Source of the DNA: Acrasis kona
Lineage: Eukaryota > Heterolobosea > Eutetramitea > Acrasida > Acrasidae
DNA length: 53,731 nt
Direction: 5' to 3'
Assembly (NCBI GenBank): GCA_026419775.2
Contig: JAOPGA020000749.1
Coordinates: 1-53,731 of the forward strand
Positions 10,848 through 21,267 of the stretch are shown in pieces. The notes beneath the pieces are model-generated. The model saw nothing but the letters and a program-made list of their open reading frames with translations, did no database searches and was not told the origin of the DNA. How positions within the stretch are numbered: position 1 is the stretch's first letter; each line of letters opens with the position of its first letter. The translations under genes and the position numbers were made by a program.

Positions 10848-11201
10848 ATGTCAAAAAACAACATCTATTCTAATGAAAACGAAGGAGATTCAAAAGCTAC
10901 CTACACTCAAAAACCAAAACTGCTAATGTTGTCAAGGTGTCATAGACTAATTCAGAATATTTAGTATAATTAAGAAAATGCAACACCTTCATACCATCTA
11001 TCAAAACGGAATGGCAAACTATTGAAGCAACAATTCAAGGAGCAAAGTGAGGAGCACATGGTGTTCATTCTTAACAGGTTTATTAAGAAAGGCGGCGATC
11101 TTGAAATATACATGATGGATGAGAGGAATAAACTTGTGAACGCAATGTGTAGAGGGACACCAAGTGAGTATATGCCACTTCTAAAGCAAGTCTACAAGTA
11201 G
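10848..11201 (+). CDS. Small three-exon protein of unknown function
   Basis: Exons 10848-10936, 10975-11046 and 11078-11201 (introns 38 and 31 nt) give a 94-aa protein from MSKNNIYSNENEGD to MPLLKQVYK. All phases close and the splice sites match the local consensus. Residue composition (many K, E, N; a helical WQTIEATIQGAKFIKKGG stretch) looks coding. A possible further donor (GTAGGT) overlaps the stop, so the gene may extend. No domain recognised. Confidence 0.45.
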
Positions 11202-11628
11202 GTGTACCATTCTTGATGACTGACTCAATCTATATTGAATTAGCCACCGACTGTTGAATAGTAAGTACCTTCATGTGTTATCCAACCAATAATTTAGTCT
11301 GAGAGCACTCAATGGAGGTTAGCGAGTAAATCTTCAAATAAAAAAGACTACCATATTTCACCACGTTCAATATTTGCGTGAATAACACGACCGCATACAA
11401 AATGGACCAAATACATAAGAATAAGAGGAAAGAAGGGACTAGTATGGAGTTGGTGGGTTTGCAGATGCATTTCAGGACAATAACGAAAAATATGGAACAA
11501 AGATGGCATGGTCCTCCAATCTCCCTCTTGCCTGTAATTGTACGCAACATCAAATAAATTTACTCACTATCGTCTTTATTAATTTCAAGTTCTGATTCAA
11601 TCACGTTTCATAAAAACAAATTTTCTAT
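11202..11628. other. Gap with ambiguous coding signals
   Basis: Both strands show open frames. A plus-strand frame ending at about 11557 (MDQIHKNKRKEGTSMELVG, ending PVIVRNIK) has coding-like composition; an opposite-strand frame (11278-11553) is mostly hydrophobic and may be its shadow. A strong donor/acceptor pair lies at about 11261-11297 (GTAAGT...TTTAG, 37 nt), hinting at further exons of the 10848 gene. I could not close a consistent model. Confidence 0.3.
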
Positions 11629-14142
11629 TTACTCAGTACTATCTTTATTTGATGGTAGCCTATACAATAAAAAGTGATTGATTTGATTAGAATCAAGCAT
11701 GCTAAAGTGGTGAAAGAATCTTCTCTTTTGATTATCCTTTCTTCTTAATTCTTCGAAATGGCAGATTGTAGCAACAGTTTGAGAAATGTCTGGATCATTC
11801 TTGCAGTACATCGCCATGGGATCTGTCAGCAAGTAGCGCACCAACTCATTTAAACGATTTCTGTTCTTGACCGTCTTTGTAGCATATTCTGGATTATCTA
11901 ACGTGACTCCCGAGGAGAGTTGGATGGAGTGTGTATCGCAACTCATACGAGATACAATAGGTACAGTAGGTCTTCTTGAAGTAATTGTTTTGCCAAGTCT
12001 GTCACACATTTGGTTCCATGACAACATTGCACTCAATGACTTGATGTCGTTTTGTTTCTTTTTGTACAAAACGTCCATTAAAGATAAACCATCGGCTACT
12101 AAACCATAACAAGAAGTTGCACGGGCATCACCTTCATCGTTGGCAATATAGTTTTCAAAAAACAAGTTGAGCTGATTACAATTTTTAAAGTCATCGTCCA
12201 GATGGTAATCCGAAACTGAAAATTTACACTGATTTAACATGATGTTTGCTATCCTGTTGACACCCAAACTATTCAATACAAGATCGGGAGTGGAATTCCA
12301 AAACTGCATCAAAGACAAGCACCTCCTCAAATCAACATGATTGAGCAACAATAAGGCACCAAGATCGGTAGCACTCACATCAAGTCTTTCACAAACAGCA
12401 ACAGCAAACAAATAACACAACCTTTGATTATAATCACAAAAAGGATCGGACAAGAACAATTGTTGAGTGTGACTTTGAACGGCAAACATCAAATCACTCA
12501 TGATGGAATTATAATGATTACAGGTAGCAATGATTGGACATTTACTAGTTGTGGACATTTTACGAACATTAGACAAGAATAATTTATAATCTTCAGGATC
12601 ACCATTAACAATGTCAATCTCATCAAATAACAATAATTGTTGCTTATCACTCTTGTTTACAATTTTTGACTCTGTGGCTTCTTTTAACTTGTCAAAGTCC
12701 TTCAATTGCCTGTCCAGACTAGTAATCTCCAAAACCTGAAAACCAATTTGTTGTGCTAGGGCATAAACAACGCTACTCTTTCCACAGCCGATGGGACCTT
12801 GTAGAATGACCAATGACTTGTGCTGAGTGGTACCTCCAAACTCATCTTCTGAATCATCTTGACACCCGAAAATGTTATTGGACGATAATGGATAGGGCTG
12901 TTCGAATAAAAAATTCTTTGGCTTGTTGCTGTTCATGTGTTGTAACCAATTAGAGATTTGATTTATGGAGTGCGTGTGAGTGGGTCCACCGACGATTTGT
13001 TGAATGTTATCCGGTCGGTATTGAACGGACCATAATGATCCACCGTGCGATCTTGATTTAAAAGTAGAATAAATGTTTCTTGATTTTGAAATGAATGTGG
13101 AATTGTTGTGACCTGGTGTGAATACTTGATCAAGTTGATGGAATACATCACGATCATCATCATCATCATTGTCATTTTGTTGTTTGTTGACAGGTACTGA
13201 TTGGTTGGTTGTGGTGGGTTCAATGTTGTTTAGGTCATGATGAGTGGTTGTTAATTGTAAGCGACTCCACCATCCTTCCGCAAGCTCATCTTGATCAGAC
13301 TCTGATTCTTCTTCTGGTAGGAATAGATCATCATCAAGGGTGTTGAAATCATACGGATGGCTACCAACTGCATTTGACGGAGCGAATAAATCATCTTTCA
13401 ACTCTGTCCATTCTTCGGAGGGTTGAATGGGAGTGACTTGTTCCCAATCAATCATTTCATAAAAAGTATGCTCAAAGTTTGGTTCCTTGACTAAAATTAC
13501 GTCCTTCTCCTTTTTTGCCTTTTCCTTCTCCTTTCTTTTAGCAACAACTGTCTTCCTCATGAGAGGATGCAAAATCGTGTTATCGGGATTGGGTATGTTG
13601 AATAATTTGCTCATTGCTTTGCTCTTTTGGATTTCATCCTGAAGGGCCTGGAGATTGTGTAATTCTCTTTTTCTTTTTTTCTGGTCGCTGGTTAGGAACA
13701 TTTCACTGACAGCTAATAATAAGAATGAATGAGATGGAGGTGACTTACTTGTTACAAATGTGTCAGGGTCATTTGGTTGTGCAATGTTACCCTTAACAAC
13801 AAGCGAATCTGAATTTAGAACTGTCTTCTTTTCTTTAGGGGCATTGACAGGTTTCTGTTGAAAGAATGGATGTATGATTGGTTGGTTCTCATTTGGTGTA
13901 GTTGAAACTGTGTTGGTTGGAGTTTTTTCGGCAGTAGTAGCTGCACATTTATCATCATTTGGTTTTTTAAAGTACTTTGATAGATTTGCGCTATCCGGAG
14001 CTATTTTTTGTTTTTTCGGTGTACGTTTTGTCTTTTTCGGTGTTGTTTGTGATGAAGGTTTCGAGACCTGTCTATCGGGAGAAGGTGGTTCATAATCACT
14101 ATCTGATCTCCTTCTTTTCTTGAGTTCAAGTTTTGCACTCAT
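11629..14142 (-). CDS. ATAD5/Elg1-like RFC large subunit (PCNA unloader)
   Basis: Two exons (13749-14142 and 11629-13712) give 825 aa. The 36-nt intron (13713-13748; GTAAGT...ATTAG) has no stop and keeps frame, so it is easily missed. The N-terminal third is basic and disordered (KKRRRSDSDYEPPSPD), with LSKYFKK and HPFFQQ motifs that could act as PCNA- or partner-binding peptides. The AAA+ core starts at SLWSVQYRPD, with Walker A GPIGCGKSS (about 437) and Walker B LLLFDEID (about 492). The order and the LW..YRP motif fit ATAD5/Elg1 (which unloads PCNA) rather than RFC1, since no BRCT domain is seen. Head-to-head with AsnRS, 34 bases apart. Confidence 0.8.
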   Translation of the reverse strand: MSAKLELKKRRRSDSDYEPPSPDRQVSKPSSQTTPKKTKRTPKKQKIAPDSANLSKYFKKPNDDKCAATTAEKTPTNTVSTTPNENQPIIHPFFQQKPVNAPKEKKTVLNSDSLVVKGNIAQPNDPDTFVTSKSPPSHSFLLLAVSEMFLTSDQKKRKRELHNLQALQDEIQKSKAMSKLFNIPNPDNTILHPLMRKTVVAKRKEKEKAKKEKDVILVKEPNFEHTFYEMIDWEQVTPIQPSEEWTELKDDLFAPSNAVGSHPYDFNTLDDDLFLPEEESESDQDELAEGWWSRLQLTTTHHDLNNIEPTTTNQSVPVNKQQNDNDDDDDRDVFHQLDQVFTPGHNNSTFISKSRNIYSTFKSRSHGGSLWSVQYRPDNIQQIVGGPTHTHSINQISNWLQHMNSNKPKNFLFEQPYPLSSNNIFGCQDDSEDEFGGTTQHKSLVILQGPIGCGKSSVVYALAQQIGFQVLEITSLDRQLKDFDKLKEATESKIVNKSDKQQLLLFDEIDIVNGDPEDYKLFLSNVRKMSTTSKCPIIATCNHYNSIMSDLMFAVQSHTQQLFLSDPFCDYNQRLCYLFAVAVCERLDVSATDLGALLLLNHVDLRRCLSLMQFWNSTPDLVLNSLGVNRIANIMLNQCKFSVSDYHLDDDFKNCNQLNLFFENYIANDEGDARATSCYGLVADGLSLMDVLYKKKQNDIKSLSAMLSWNQMCDRLGKTITSRRPTVPIVSRMSCDTHSIQLSSGVTLDNPEYATKTVKNRNRLNELVRYLLTDPMAMYCKNDPDISQTVATICHFEELRRKDNQKRRFFHHFSMLDSNQINHFLLYRLPSNKDSTE

Positions 14143-14176
14143 CAGCAAGTGTCGGGTTGACGACAAAACTTTGTAA
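14143..14176. promoter_or_regulatory. Shared bidirectional promoter ATAD5/AsnRS
   Basis: Only 34 bases separate the two start codons. A GTTGAC hexamer (14156-14161) sits in the middle, within GGGTTGACGAC. Confidence 0.6.
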
Positions 14177-15767
14177 ATGCTGTCAATAACTCACCGCAAC
14201 CCATTCGTGTTTGTGAAAAGACTTGGCGTGCCAACTCAATCCAGACCACATCCAATCAACCCACTGAGTTTCAGAAGATACACAACAGAATTTACTGATG
14301 TTAATGTAAAGGAGGCTCGTTTGAGTGATAACATTGGGAAGAAAGTCAACATAAAGGGCTGGGTCAGGACAGCCAGACTACAAAAGAATATTGGATTCTT
14401 AGAAGTAAACGACGGATCATGTTTAAAAAACATTCAACTTATAATACCTCCCAACCTTGTCGAACAGTAAGGAACTATCTCGAGGCTGACGTTTAATGCA
14501 ACTTTAGAATCTCATATGGAAGCAGCATATCCGCAAAGGGGACTATTATTAAGAGCCCTGCTAAAGGACAGGCGACAGAAATAACCATTGATGAGAATGA
14601 TCCAGACGCCCTCAAGGTTGTTGGAAATTGCCCACCCAGTTACCCACTACAAAAAAAGGGTGCCAGTCCCGAATTCCTACGTGACATTGCTCATTTAAGG
14701 CCTCGCACAAACACAACATCAGCAATGATGAGAATCAGAAATGCCGCAACCATGGCTGTTAATGAATATTTTCAAGATCAGGGTTTCATCATTGTGCATA
14801 CTCCCATTCTGACAGGTAGTGACTGCGAAGGTGCAGGCGAGCAATTCCAAGTGATTGAAACGCTCAAGCCAAACGAAACAATAACAAAAGAAAAGTTTGA
14901 TTCGCTGAGCACTGGTTTCTTTGGTTCAAAAACCTTCTTAACAGTTAGCGGCCAACTAGAAGCCGAAATCTTTGCTACAAGCTTATCAAAAGTTTATACA
15001 TTTGGACCTACCTTCCGGTTCGTGCTCATTCATTTGTAAACGTATTAATCATGTTTAGTGCAGAGGCATCAAAAACAACCAGACATTTGAGTGAGTTTTG
15101 GATGGTGGAGATGGAGCAAGCCAATGCGACGCTGACACAACTCAAACAACATGGAGAGGGTCTCATCAAGCACTGCATCAAGAGAGTTTTGGAGAGGTGT
15201 CAGGACGATGTGAATCTATTTGCAAGTTTCGTCGACAAGGGACTCGAAGATCGCCTGAAGAATACATTGGAGAAGCCATTCAACAGCATCACCTATACAC
15301 AAGCAGTAGAAATGTTGATTAAAAGTAAAAAAAAGTTTCAATTTCCAGTTGAGTGGGGTGCAAACCTTCAGAGCGAACATGAAATCTTTTTGTGTAATGA
15401 ATTGGGTGGTCCTACTTTTGTGACTAATTATCCAAGATCAATAAAACCTTTTTATGCTCGTGTTGATCAAGTTGACGATCCCAGCAGACAGACTGTCTCC
15501 GCTGTGGATCTGTTGGTTCCAAAGTTGGGTGAGATGATTGGTGGCAGCGAACGTGAGGAAAGAGAAGAAGTCTTGAAGGAAAACATGGAACTTGTAGGTT
15601 TGGATTCTAAAAATTATGAATGGTACATGGATCTTCGAAAATATGGATCAGTCCCGCATGGTGGATTTGGTCTTGGCTTTGAAAGGTTGATTCTTTATCT
15701 TACTGGCATAGACAATATTCGAGATGCTATTCCATTACCACGCGCATATGGACAATGCAAATATTAA
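14177..15767 (+). CDS. Asparaginyl-tRNA synthetase, mitochondrial
   Basis: Three exons (14177-14466, 14508-15017, 15059-15767; two 41-nt introns) give 502 aa. The N-terminus (MLSITHRNPFVFVKRLG, then FRRYTT) is basic and hydroxylated with no acids, fitting a mitochondrial presequence. Next comes the OB-fold anticodon domain (VNIKGWVRTARLQKNIGF). Class IIb motifs follow: motif 2 across intron 2 (TFGPTFRAEASKTTRHLSEF) and motif 3 (GFGLGFERLILYLTG). The usual terminal PRxPG reads PRAYG here. It charges tRNA-Asn, probably in mitochondria; dual targeting is possible. Confidence 0.93.
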
Positions 15768-15909
15768 ACTCGTTTATTGTTTTTTGCCAATATCTCTGTT
15801 GTTTTTCTTTTGTTGGTGATGTGGCAAAATTTTTTCTACCCAATCACAAGCACCTCAACCAAAACTTTGAACCCGTCGGTTTGATCTTTTGTGCCTCCCT
15901 TTTATTGGT

Positions 15910-17451
15910 ATGGTGGAGCAAAGGTATTAAAAGATACATTTTTAATGACATCCAACTCACCGGTTTTTATTTTTGCATTGTGTGAAATTTAGTAAGAAGA
16001 GAAGAAAGCTGAATGATGATGCAACAGGCAATATTATCGATGAAAATAAACCTTATATGGTTTCCGTCAAGCAGGAGTCCTATAGCGGAGGTGGAAGTTC
16101 GGCGGAAGATAGGTTAAAGGGAGCTCAATGCGATTGTGATTACTGTAAAAAAGACATTAGTAGTCAAGTACACATCAAGTGCGCCCATTGTCCGAAATTC
16201 AACCTATGCGTGGATTGTTTTTATGTTGGCGTCGAAACCACCCAACACAAAAACAACCACCCCTACCGAGTTATGGACGATATGAGCGCTCCGCTCTATA
16301 CAACAAAGTGGGGCGCTGACGAGGAACTATTACTCCTCGAAGGAATAGAAACGTTCGGACTCGGCAACTGGGTCGACGTAGCCGAACACGTAGGAACAAA
16401 AAATAAATTCGAATGCGAATATCACTATTGGAGCGTCTACGTCGACGTTGACACGTTTCCGCTCCCACAAAACAACCTCACAACACTAATCAACGACAGC
16501 AAACCAATCACTGATCGTGACGTCAAGAAGACTGACGATGGCATGTTAGTGACCATCAAGAAGAATCTGGGCATCAAGACGTCGATGAGCTGCACACAAA
16601 ATTACGAAGGCCCCAACAAAATCAAACAACCCAATCCAAAAATTGGTCTCGAAGTGGGATTCGTGCCCTATCGGGGTGACTTTGACGTGGAATACGACAA
16701 TGATGCGGAGGTGTTAATTGGAGAGATGGAGATCTCTGAAAATGATACGCCACAAGAAAGACAATACAAATTAGACATTTTAAGGCTGTACGACTATAAA
16801 TTAGCAGAAAGAGAGAAGCGAAAGAAATTTGCAATCGAACGCAACATTATAGATTGGAAAAAGACGCAAACCAACGAAAAGAAGAAGAACAAGGAAGAGA
16901 GGGACATTGTAAATAAGTATAGACCCTTTGCGAGATTTGTATCTCAGGAGGATTTTGATGATTTGATGGTTCATGTGATTAAGGAGAAACAATTGCGTCA
17001 AAGAATTGAACAATTGCAAGCGTGGAGGACGCGCGGCATAAGTACGATCGAGGGTGGCGAGCTGCACGAGAAGAAGAACAATGGAACGGCCGCCGTCAAC
17101 AAGCACAGGAGTCGGAGTAGCGTCAAGAAGGAAGATTTTGTTAATTTGGTGTCTCCATCTCTTGAAAATAAAAATAATAATAGTAATGCATTTGCTCAGC
17201 AGGAAAACATGTTTATTGGTGCAGAGTTGTTGTCTTCCAAAGAACGTGAATTTTGTGTGGAGCTGCGCATGTTGCCCAATCAATATATTTTGTGTAAAGA
17301 TGCATTGACGCGAGAAAGTTTTAGGCAGGGATTCTTATCCAAGAGCACCGCAATGTCATTGTTGAGTGATTTGGAACAAAATAAGGTTAGTAAGTTGTAT
17401 GATTATTTTGTCGTGTGTGGATGGGTTACTTCACCACATCAATCTGGTTGA
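15910..17451 (+). CDS. ADA2: ADA2 transcriptional adaptor (SAGA)
   Basis: A 14-base first exon (15910-15923, MVEQ) is joined across a 69-nt intron to 15993-17451, giving 490 aa; the first exon is less certain than the rest. Domains in order are a ZZ zinc finger (about 50-95, CDYCKKDI...CAHC...CVDCF), a SANT domain (about 105-155, KWGADEELLLLEGIETFG) and a C-terminal SWIRM domain (about 410-488, LSSKEREFCVELRMLPNQY, ending CGWV). This is the ADA2 layout: it links the Gcn5 acetyltransferase to SAGA-type complexes and stimulates nucleosome acetylation. Confidence 0.92.
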
Positions 17452-17480
17452 AAATAAAAATGATACTTGTATAAATATTG

Positions 17481-17486
17481 GTCAAC
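17481..17486 (-). promoter_or_regulatory. GTTGAC element upstream of CBP20
   Basis: GTCAAC (GTTGAC on the minus strand) 16 bases before the CBP20 ATG. Function inferred from recurrence. Confidence 0.3.
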
Positions 17487-17501
17487 TGGCTTCTTGTTTC
17501 G

Positions 17502-18215
17502 ATGGCCCACTTGTATGACGAAAGATCAGCACAGTCAAATAGTGCCTACTTTGATATCAAATTAAGAGGAAACGATCAAAAAAGCGCATTAAAAACTTCT
17601 CTTGAAACATCCACCACCCTATATGTCGGAAATCTGCCAACAACAGTAAAAGAAGAACAACTACACGCATTGTTTTCTTCGGTTGGAGCGATTGAGCGTA
17701 TTGTTTTGGGAGTAGACCGCGATACCAAAGAGCCTTGTGGATTTTGCTTTGTTGAATACATTACACGTCAAGATGCCGAAGACTGCATAAAGTATATACA
17801 TGGAACTCAAATGAAACATGACACCAAACCTATTTACATTGATTGGGATCTTGGTTACACCGAGGGACGTGAATTTAGAGTGAAAAAGGGTCCACGGCGC
17901 TCAGGTGGTGGCTACCAAAAGACCAACATTCAATATAATCTAGAGTTTGACGAAAATCAAAAGAAGTATAAGGTCGAAGTAAAAGAAAGTGAAAGAAGAA
18001 ACAATTATAGAGGCAACGAGCGGTATGGAAATAGAAGAGATAGGGACAGAGATGCATATCATAATTCACCCCGCAGCAACCTTGGAAAGAGAAGGAGGTC
18101 AAGGACCCCTCTTGATGAAATAGACTATGGAAGAGGGAGAAGTAGAAGTAGATCTCCTGTTGTTGAGAGTGATAGAAAGAGACCAAAAGTTGATGAAGAA
18201 GTCACAAAAGAATAA
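17502..18215 (+). CDS. NCBP2: Nuclear cap-binding protein subunit 2 (CBP20) with RS-rich tail
   Basis: Single exon, 237 aa. The start was taken at the ATG giving MAHLYDERSAQSNSAYFD, which matches the CBP20 N-terminus. The RRM (about 37-115) carries RNP2 TLYVGNLP and RNP1 CGFCFVEY, and the post-RRM IDWDLGYTEGREF segment contributes to the m7G pocket. It binds capped RNA with CBP80 in the nucleus. Human CBP20 is 156 aa; here an extra ~90-residue tail is rich in R/S/E (RDRDRDAY, GRGRSRSRSPV), like splicing-factor RS domains. The stop lies in AATAAA. Confidence 0.93.
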   Translation: MAHLYDERSAQSNSAYFDIKLRGNDQKSALKTSLETSTTLYVGNLPTTVKEEQLHALFSSVGAIERIVLGVDRDTKEPCGFCFVEYITRQDAEDCIKYIHGTQMKHDTKPIYIDWDLGYTEGREFRVKKGPRRSGGGYQKTNIQYNLEFDENQKKYKVEVKESERRNNYRGNERYGNRRDRDRDAYHNSPRSNLGKRRRSRTPLDEIDYGRGRSRSRSPVVESDRKRPKVDEEVTKE

Positions 18216-18269
18216 AAATTTTCTTTTCATCCAACACTTGAATTACAAAAAAATCACATCATGTTCATC

Positions 18270-18275
18270 GTCAAC
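18270..18275 (-). promoter_or_regulatory. GTTGAC element upstream of DENN gene
   Basis: GTCAAC about 55 bases before the ATG at 18330. Function inferred from recurrence. Confidence 0.25.
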
Positions 18276-18329
18276 ATCATTCACTATTAATAAAGTCACT
18301 AAAGTATCCAGAGCGAGATTGTTCGTAAC

Positions 18330-21065
18330 ATGAAGTTACATAATCTTGTGTACTGTGTGTGTATAGCGGAGTTTGACATTCTTAAGGGCAACACTCTGTC
18401 ACACACTTATCCACCACACCGAGATGTTCAGGAACTATATTCTAACGCAGATCATGAGCTACTAGCGCCCCTGAATATCGCAGATATGTGCCTACCTGAT
18501 GGTGCTCATGTGTATGAAGAAGACCAGACGTACATGATACTACCAGTAAAGGGGGTTGAGATGCGCAAAGAATTAGAACTCACAGAGTCCCAAAAATACA
18601 TTTATGGTTGTATATTATTTAGAAACAAAAAGGATAGTACTGTCAAAAGAGGGGCTATACAAAAATCTATTCTACTATTATCATCACAGCCTTACTTCAC
18701 GTAAAGTTCTCACACTACATTCACTAACTCGATAAGAATGTGGGATGGCATGATGCGCAACACCATCAACAGGGTTATAAATAAAATTGAGGAACCTGAT
18801 AAAGCACTCATGCAGTTGTATAGCGCGTTAAGCAATGAGAAGGCTATAGCTGGATTACAGATGGAGTTGTGGGGCGATAAGTATCCGATGAAGGTTCCAA
18901 TTTTGGCTGTTGACCACTTTGCAGGGGCCTCATTGATTCAACTTGTAAAGTATTTTAAAAGAGACACGATGCTTCTTTGGTATGCATTGTTAATTAATGC
19001 AAGAGTTGTTTTTGTTGGAACGTACGTCACTTTAAATTTTATGATTTGTTAACAACTACTTAGTCCTGCAAAAGCAGTGGCGAACTGTACTCTTGCGTCG
19101 CCTCTTCTTGTTCAGCCACTTAATGGATATACTGGTCTCATCACTCCGTATGTTGCTCTAACCGACTTGAATGCAATTATGAGACCAAGCTATATTTGCG
19201 GTACCACTAACACATTATTTGAAGTGAGAACCGAATGGTGGGATGTTTGTGGGTCCTTCCGCACAAGTAGTGTTTTGTCAAACCGCAACAGCAAACTATC
19301 CTCTCAGATTAAAATCACTGCAGCGGACAAGGAACACATTGTAAACGTATTGGGAGGAATTGAAGACGGAAAATCAGAGCAATGGGTTAGAGAACAGTTT
19401 AGAAGCTACACAATGAAGTACTTGACAAAATCAATCATCAACACAAACAATCAATCAGGAACAGTCGGCCTGATCCGCAAGACCCCTCAGTATCAAGCAC
19501 TAGTCCAGCGCATAAACTCAAACCAAGACATCATTCCCGACAAAGAATCTTCCAATGACGCCGTTGCGATCGCACTTATCCAAACACTTCATTCAAATGT
19601 CGCCACATCACCAAGTAGTCCTTCCATCCTTGATCGCAACAAGAACATCTTCGAATTGAGTAAACTCATGGACGATTTGAATACTGTTGACACGGTGTTG
19701 AGTGAGAGCAAAAACTTTGTGGGGATTGTAAACTCCTGGTTGGGTGATGAAAATTCACAATTCCGAAAGTACGCCGCAAAAGTGTTGAGCTGTGTGGCAG
19801 GAAGCATTCGTGGTCAACTTGCTATTCTAGCAGAGGGCAAGGTTTTACAAAAAATCTTCAAAATGTTAGACGATGACATGCCTAACGTGAGAACAGAATC
19901 TGCTTATTGTTTGATGAAAATTTCTAATTTGTTTATTGGTGTACAAGCATTGTTGTGTTTTAAATCAAATGTCCAAAATGAATCCTCCAATTCTGTTTCC
20001 TTTGAAATGATTGATCGGCTGAGTAGGGCTGTTGTTGCCTCTACAGATGCCAAAATCAAATTGTACGCCTCCATGACATTGTTGAACATTTATCAATTTG
20101 CCACTAATGTTCCGGCGCCCGATGATATCCAAGGATTTGTCCAAGAGGCAAAGAGAACACCAGACAAAAGATGTGCGGAAGCATTGATTCAATTGTTGGA
20201 TCGTTGGGGTCATGATGTGCGTTACGTAATAAATGTAAGCAGTGAAGCGCGAAAGATGTGTCAACAGGTGGCAAGAAATGAGTCCTCTGATTTTGGTGTT
20301 CAAGTTTGTGATGCTTTGACTGTTGAGTTTTCACAAAAACCTACTTTTGTGTTAGAATGTGTTGAATGTGATATTACCAAAATTTTGTATGAGAACATTC
20401 GTCGTTGTCGTGAAAATCTTCTTCTACAATCTAAAACTTGTCTGTATGATTTAAAACTAGCAGAGGTTAGTGTGACGTTAATGAATTCAATTGCCGACAC
20501 TCATCTTGGTCTTGTGTATTTGATGAGGTTTGAAGTTATTGAGGAGTGTATCATGGTGTTGAATGATTTGCGCCATGATAAACTCACTCTCGGCATTCTT
20601 GATTTGTGCGGGACGTTGATGAGGAAACCCGTTGCAAGGCACTTCTTCATTACAATGATCCACGATCTTGTTCCTTGTCTTGCTTCTTTCATACAGAAAT
20701 ATTACCAGAAATCTTTGGCATCCAATATGACATTATTAGCAATTGACCTATTGACTAACTTGTTGAAGTCACTAGAGTATGGCGACTTACAAAGATTGAC
20801 CTGTGATGAGTCCATCAGACTTGATGGAGACGACCCATTGGATACTACTTATGAAGACATTACTTATAGTCCACTGTACACTAGCAATACTAGAAAGTTG
20901 TTGTGTCCTCTTCTGGACGATCTGCAGCGCGTATCGATAGATAAAAAAAAGAACAAGGATCGCCTAAATCAATTTTCGGACGAGATTATGAAGGCAGGAG
21001 TAGAGGAGCAATTAAAAGAGAAGATGACTGTTTGTTTGACGGTTGTGAACAGAATTTTGTCTTGA
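18330..21065 (+). CDS. AVL9/DENND6-like DENN protein with helical-repeat C-terminus
   Basis: Three exons (18330-18700, 18737-19021, 19064-21065; introns 36 and 42 nt) give 885 aa. The first half has the tripartite DENN pattern: an upstream longin-like strand (AEFDILKGNTLSHTYPP, LPDGAH, RGAIQKSI), a central region (GLITPYVALTDL) and the motif SYICGTTNTLF before WWDVC, as in AVL9/DENND6. From about residue 420 a long all-helical region with paired leucine-rich helices (QFRKYAAKVLSCVAG, NVRTESAYCLMKIS) resembles ARM/HEAT repeats. DENN proteins activate Rabs or act in late secretion. The fusion with ARM-like repeats is unusual. Confidence 0.75.
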
Positions 21066-21267
21066 GCATAATAAAAATATTATTACCCACGCAAGTATTA
21101 TTTTTTTAAGAAAGCGACAATGACAATGGTTGAAAGAACTTGTGTAAATCTCCAGAAAACCATGCTGACTATTTTCCCAATTTTTGTTAGTTTTTTTACA
21201 ACGTTGTTTTGGCCAATCAAAGGCGGTAAATCATCAGGTTATTCGTTGGACTCGGAGCATACATACC
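21066..21267. other. Upstream region of PDH E1-beta
   Basis: AATAAAAAT just after the DENN stop can serve as its poly(A) signal. An open frame (21120-21323) overlapping the first PDHB exon has no family resemblance and is probably chance. Confidence 0.4.

Noticed and set aside
11278-11553. 91-codon hydrophobic frame on the minus strand
   Set aside because: Looks membrane-like, but the opposite strand reads as better coding sequence; no signal peptide pattern or family.
15755-15985. 76-codon frame between AsnRS and ADA2
   Set aside because: Overlaps the AsnRS stop and the ADA2 first exon/intron, hydrophobic without a domain; chance.
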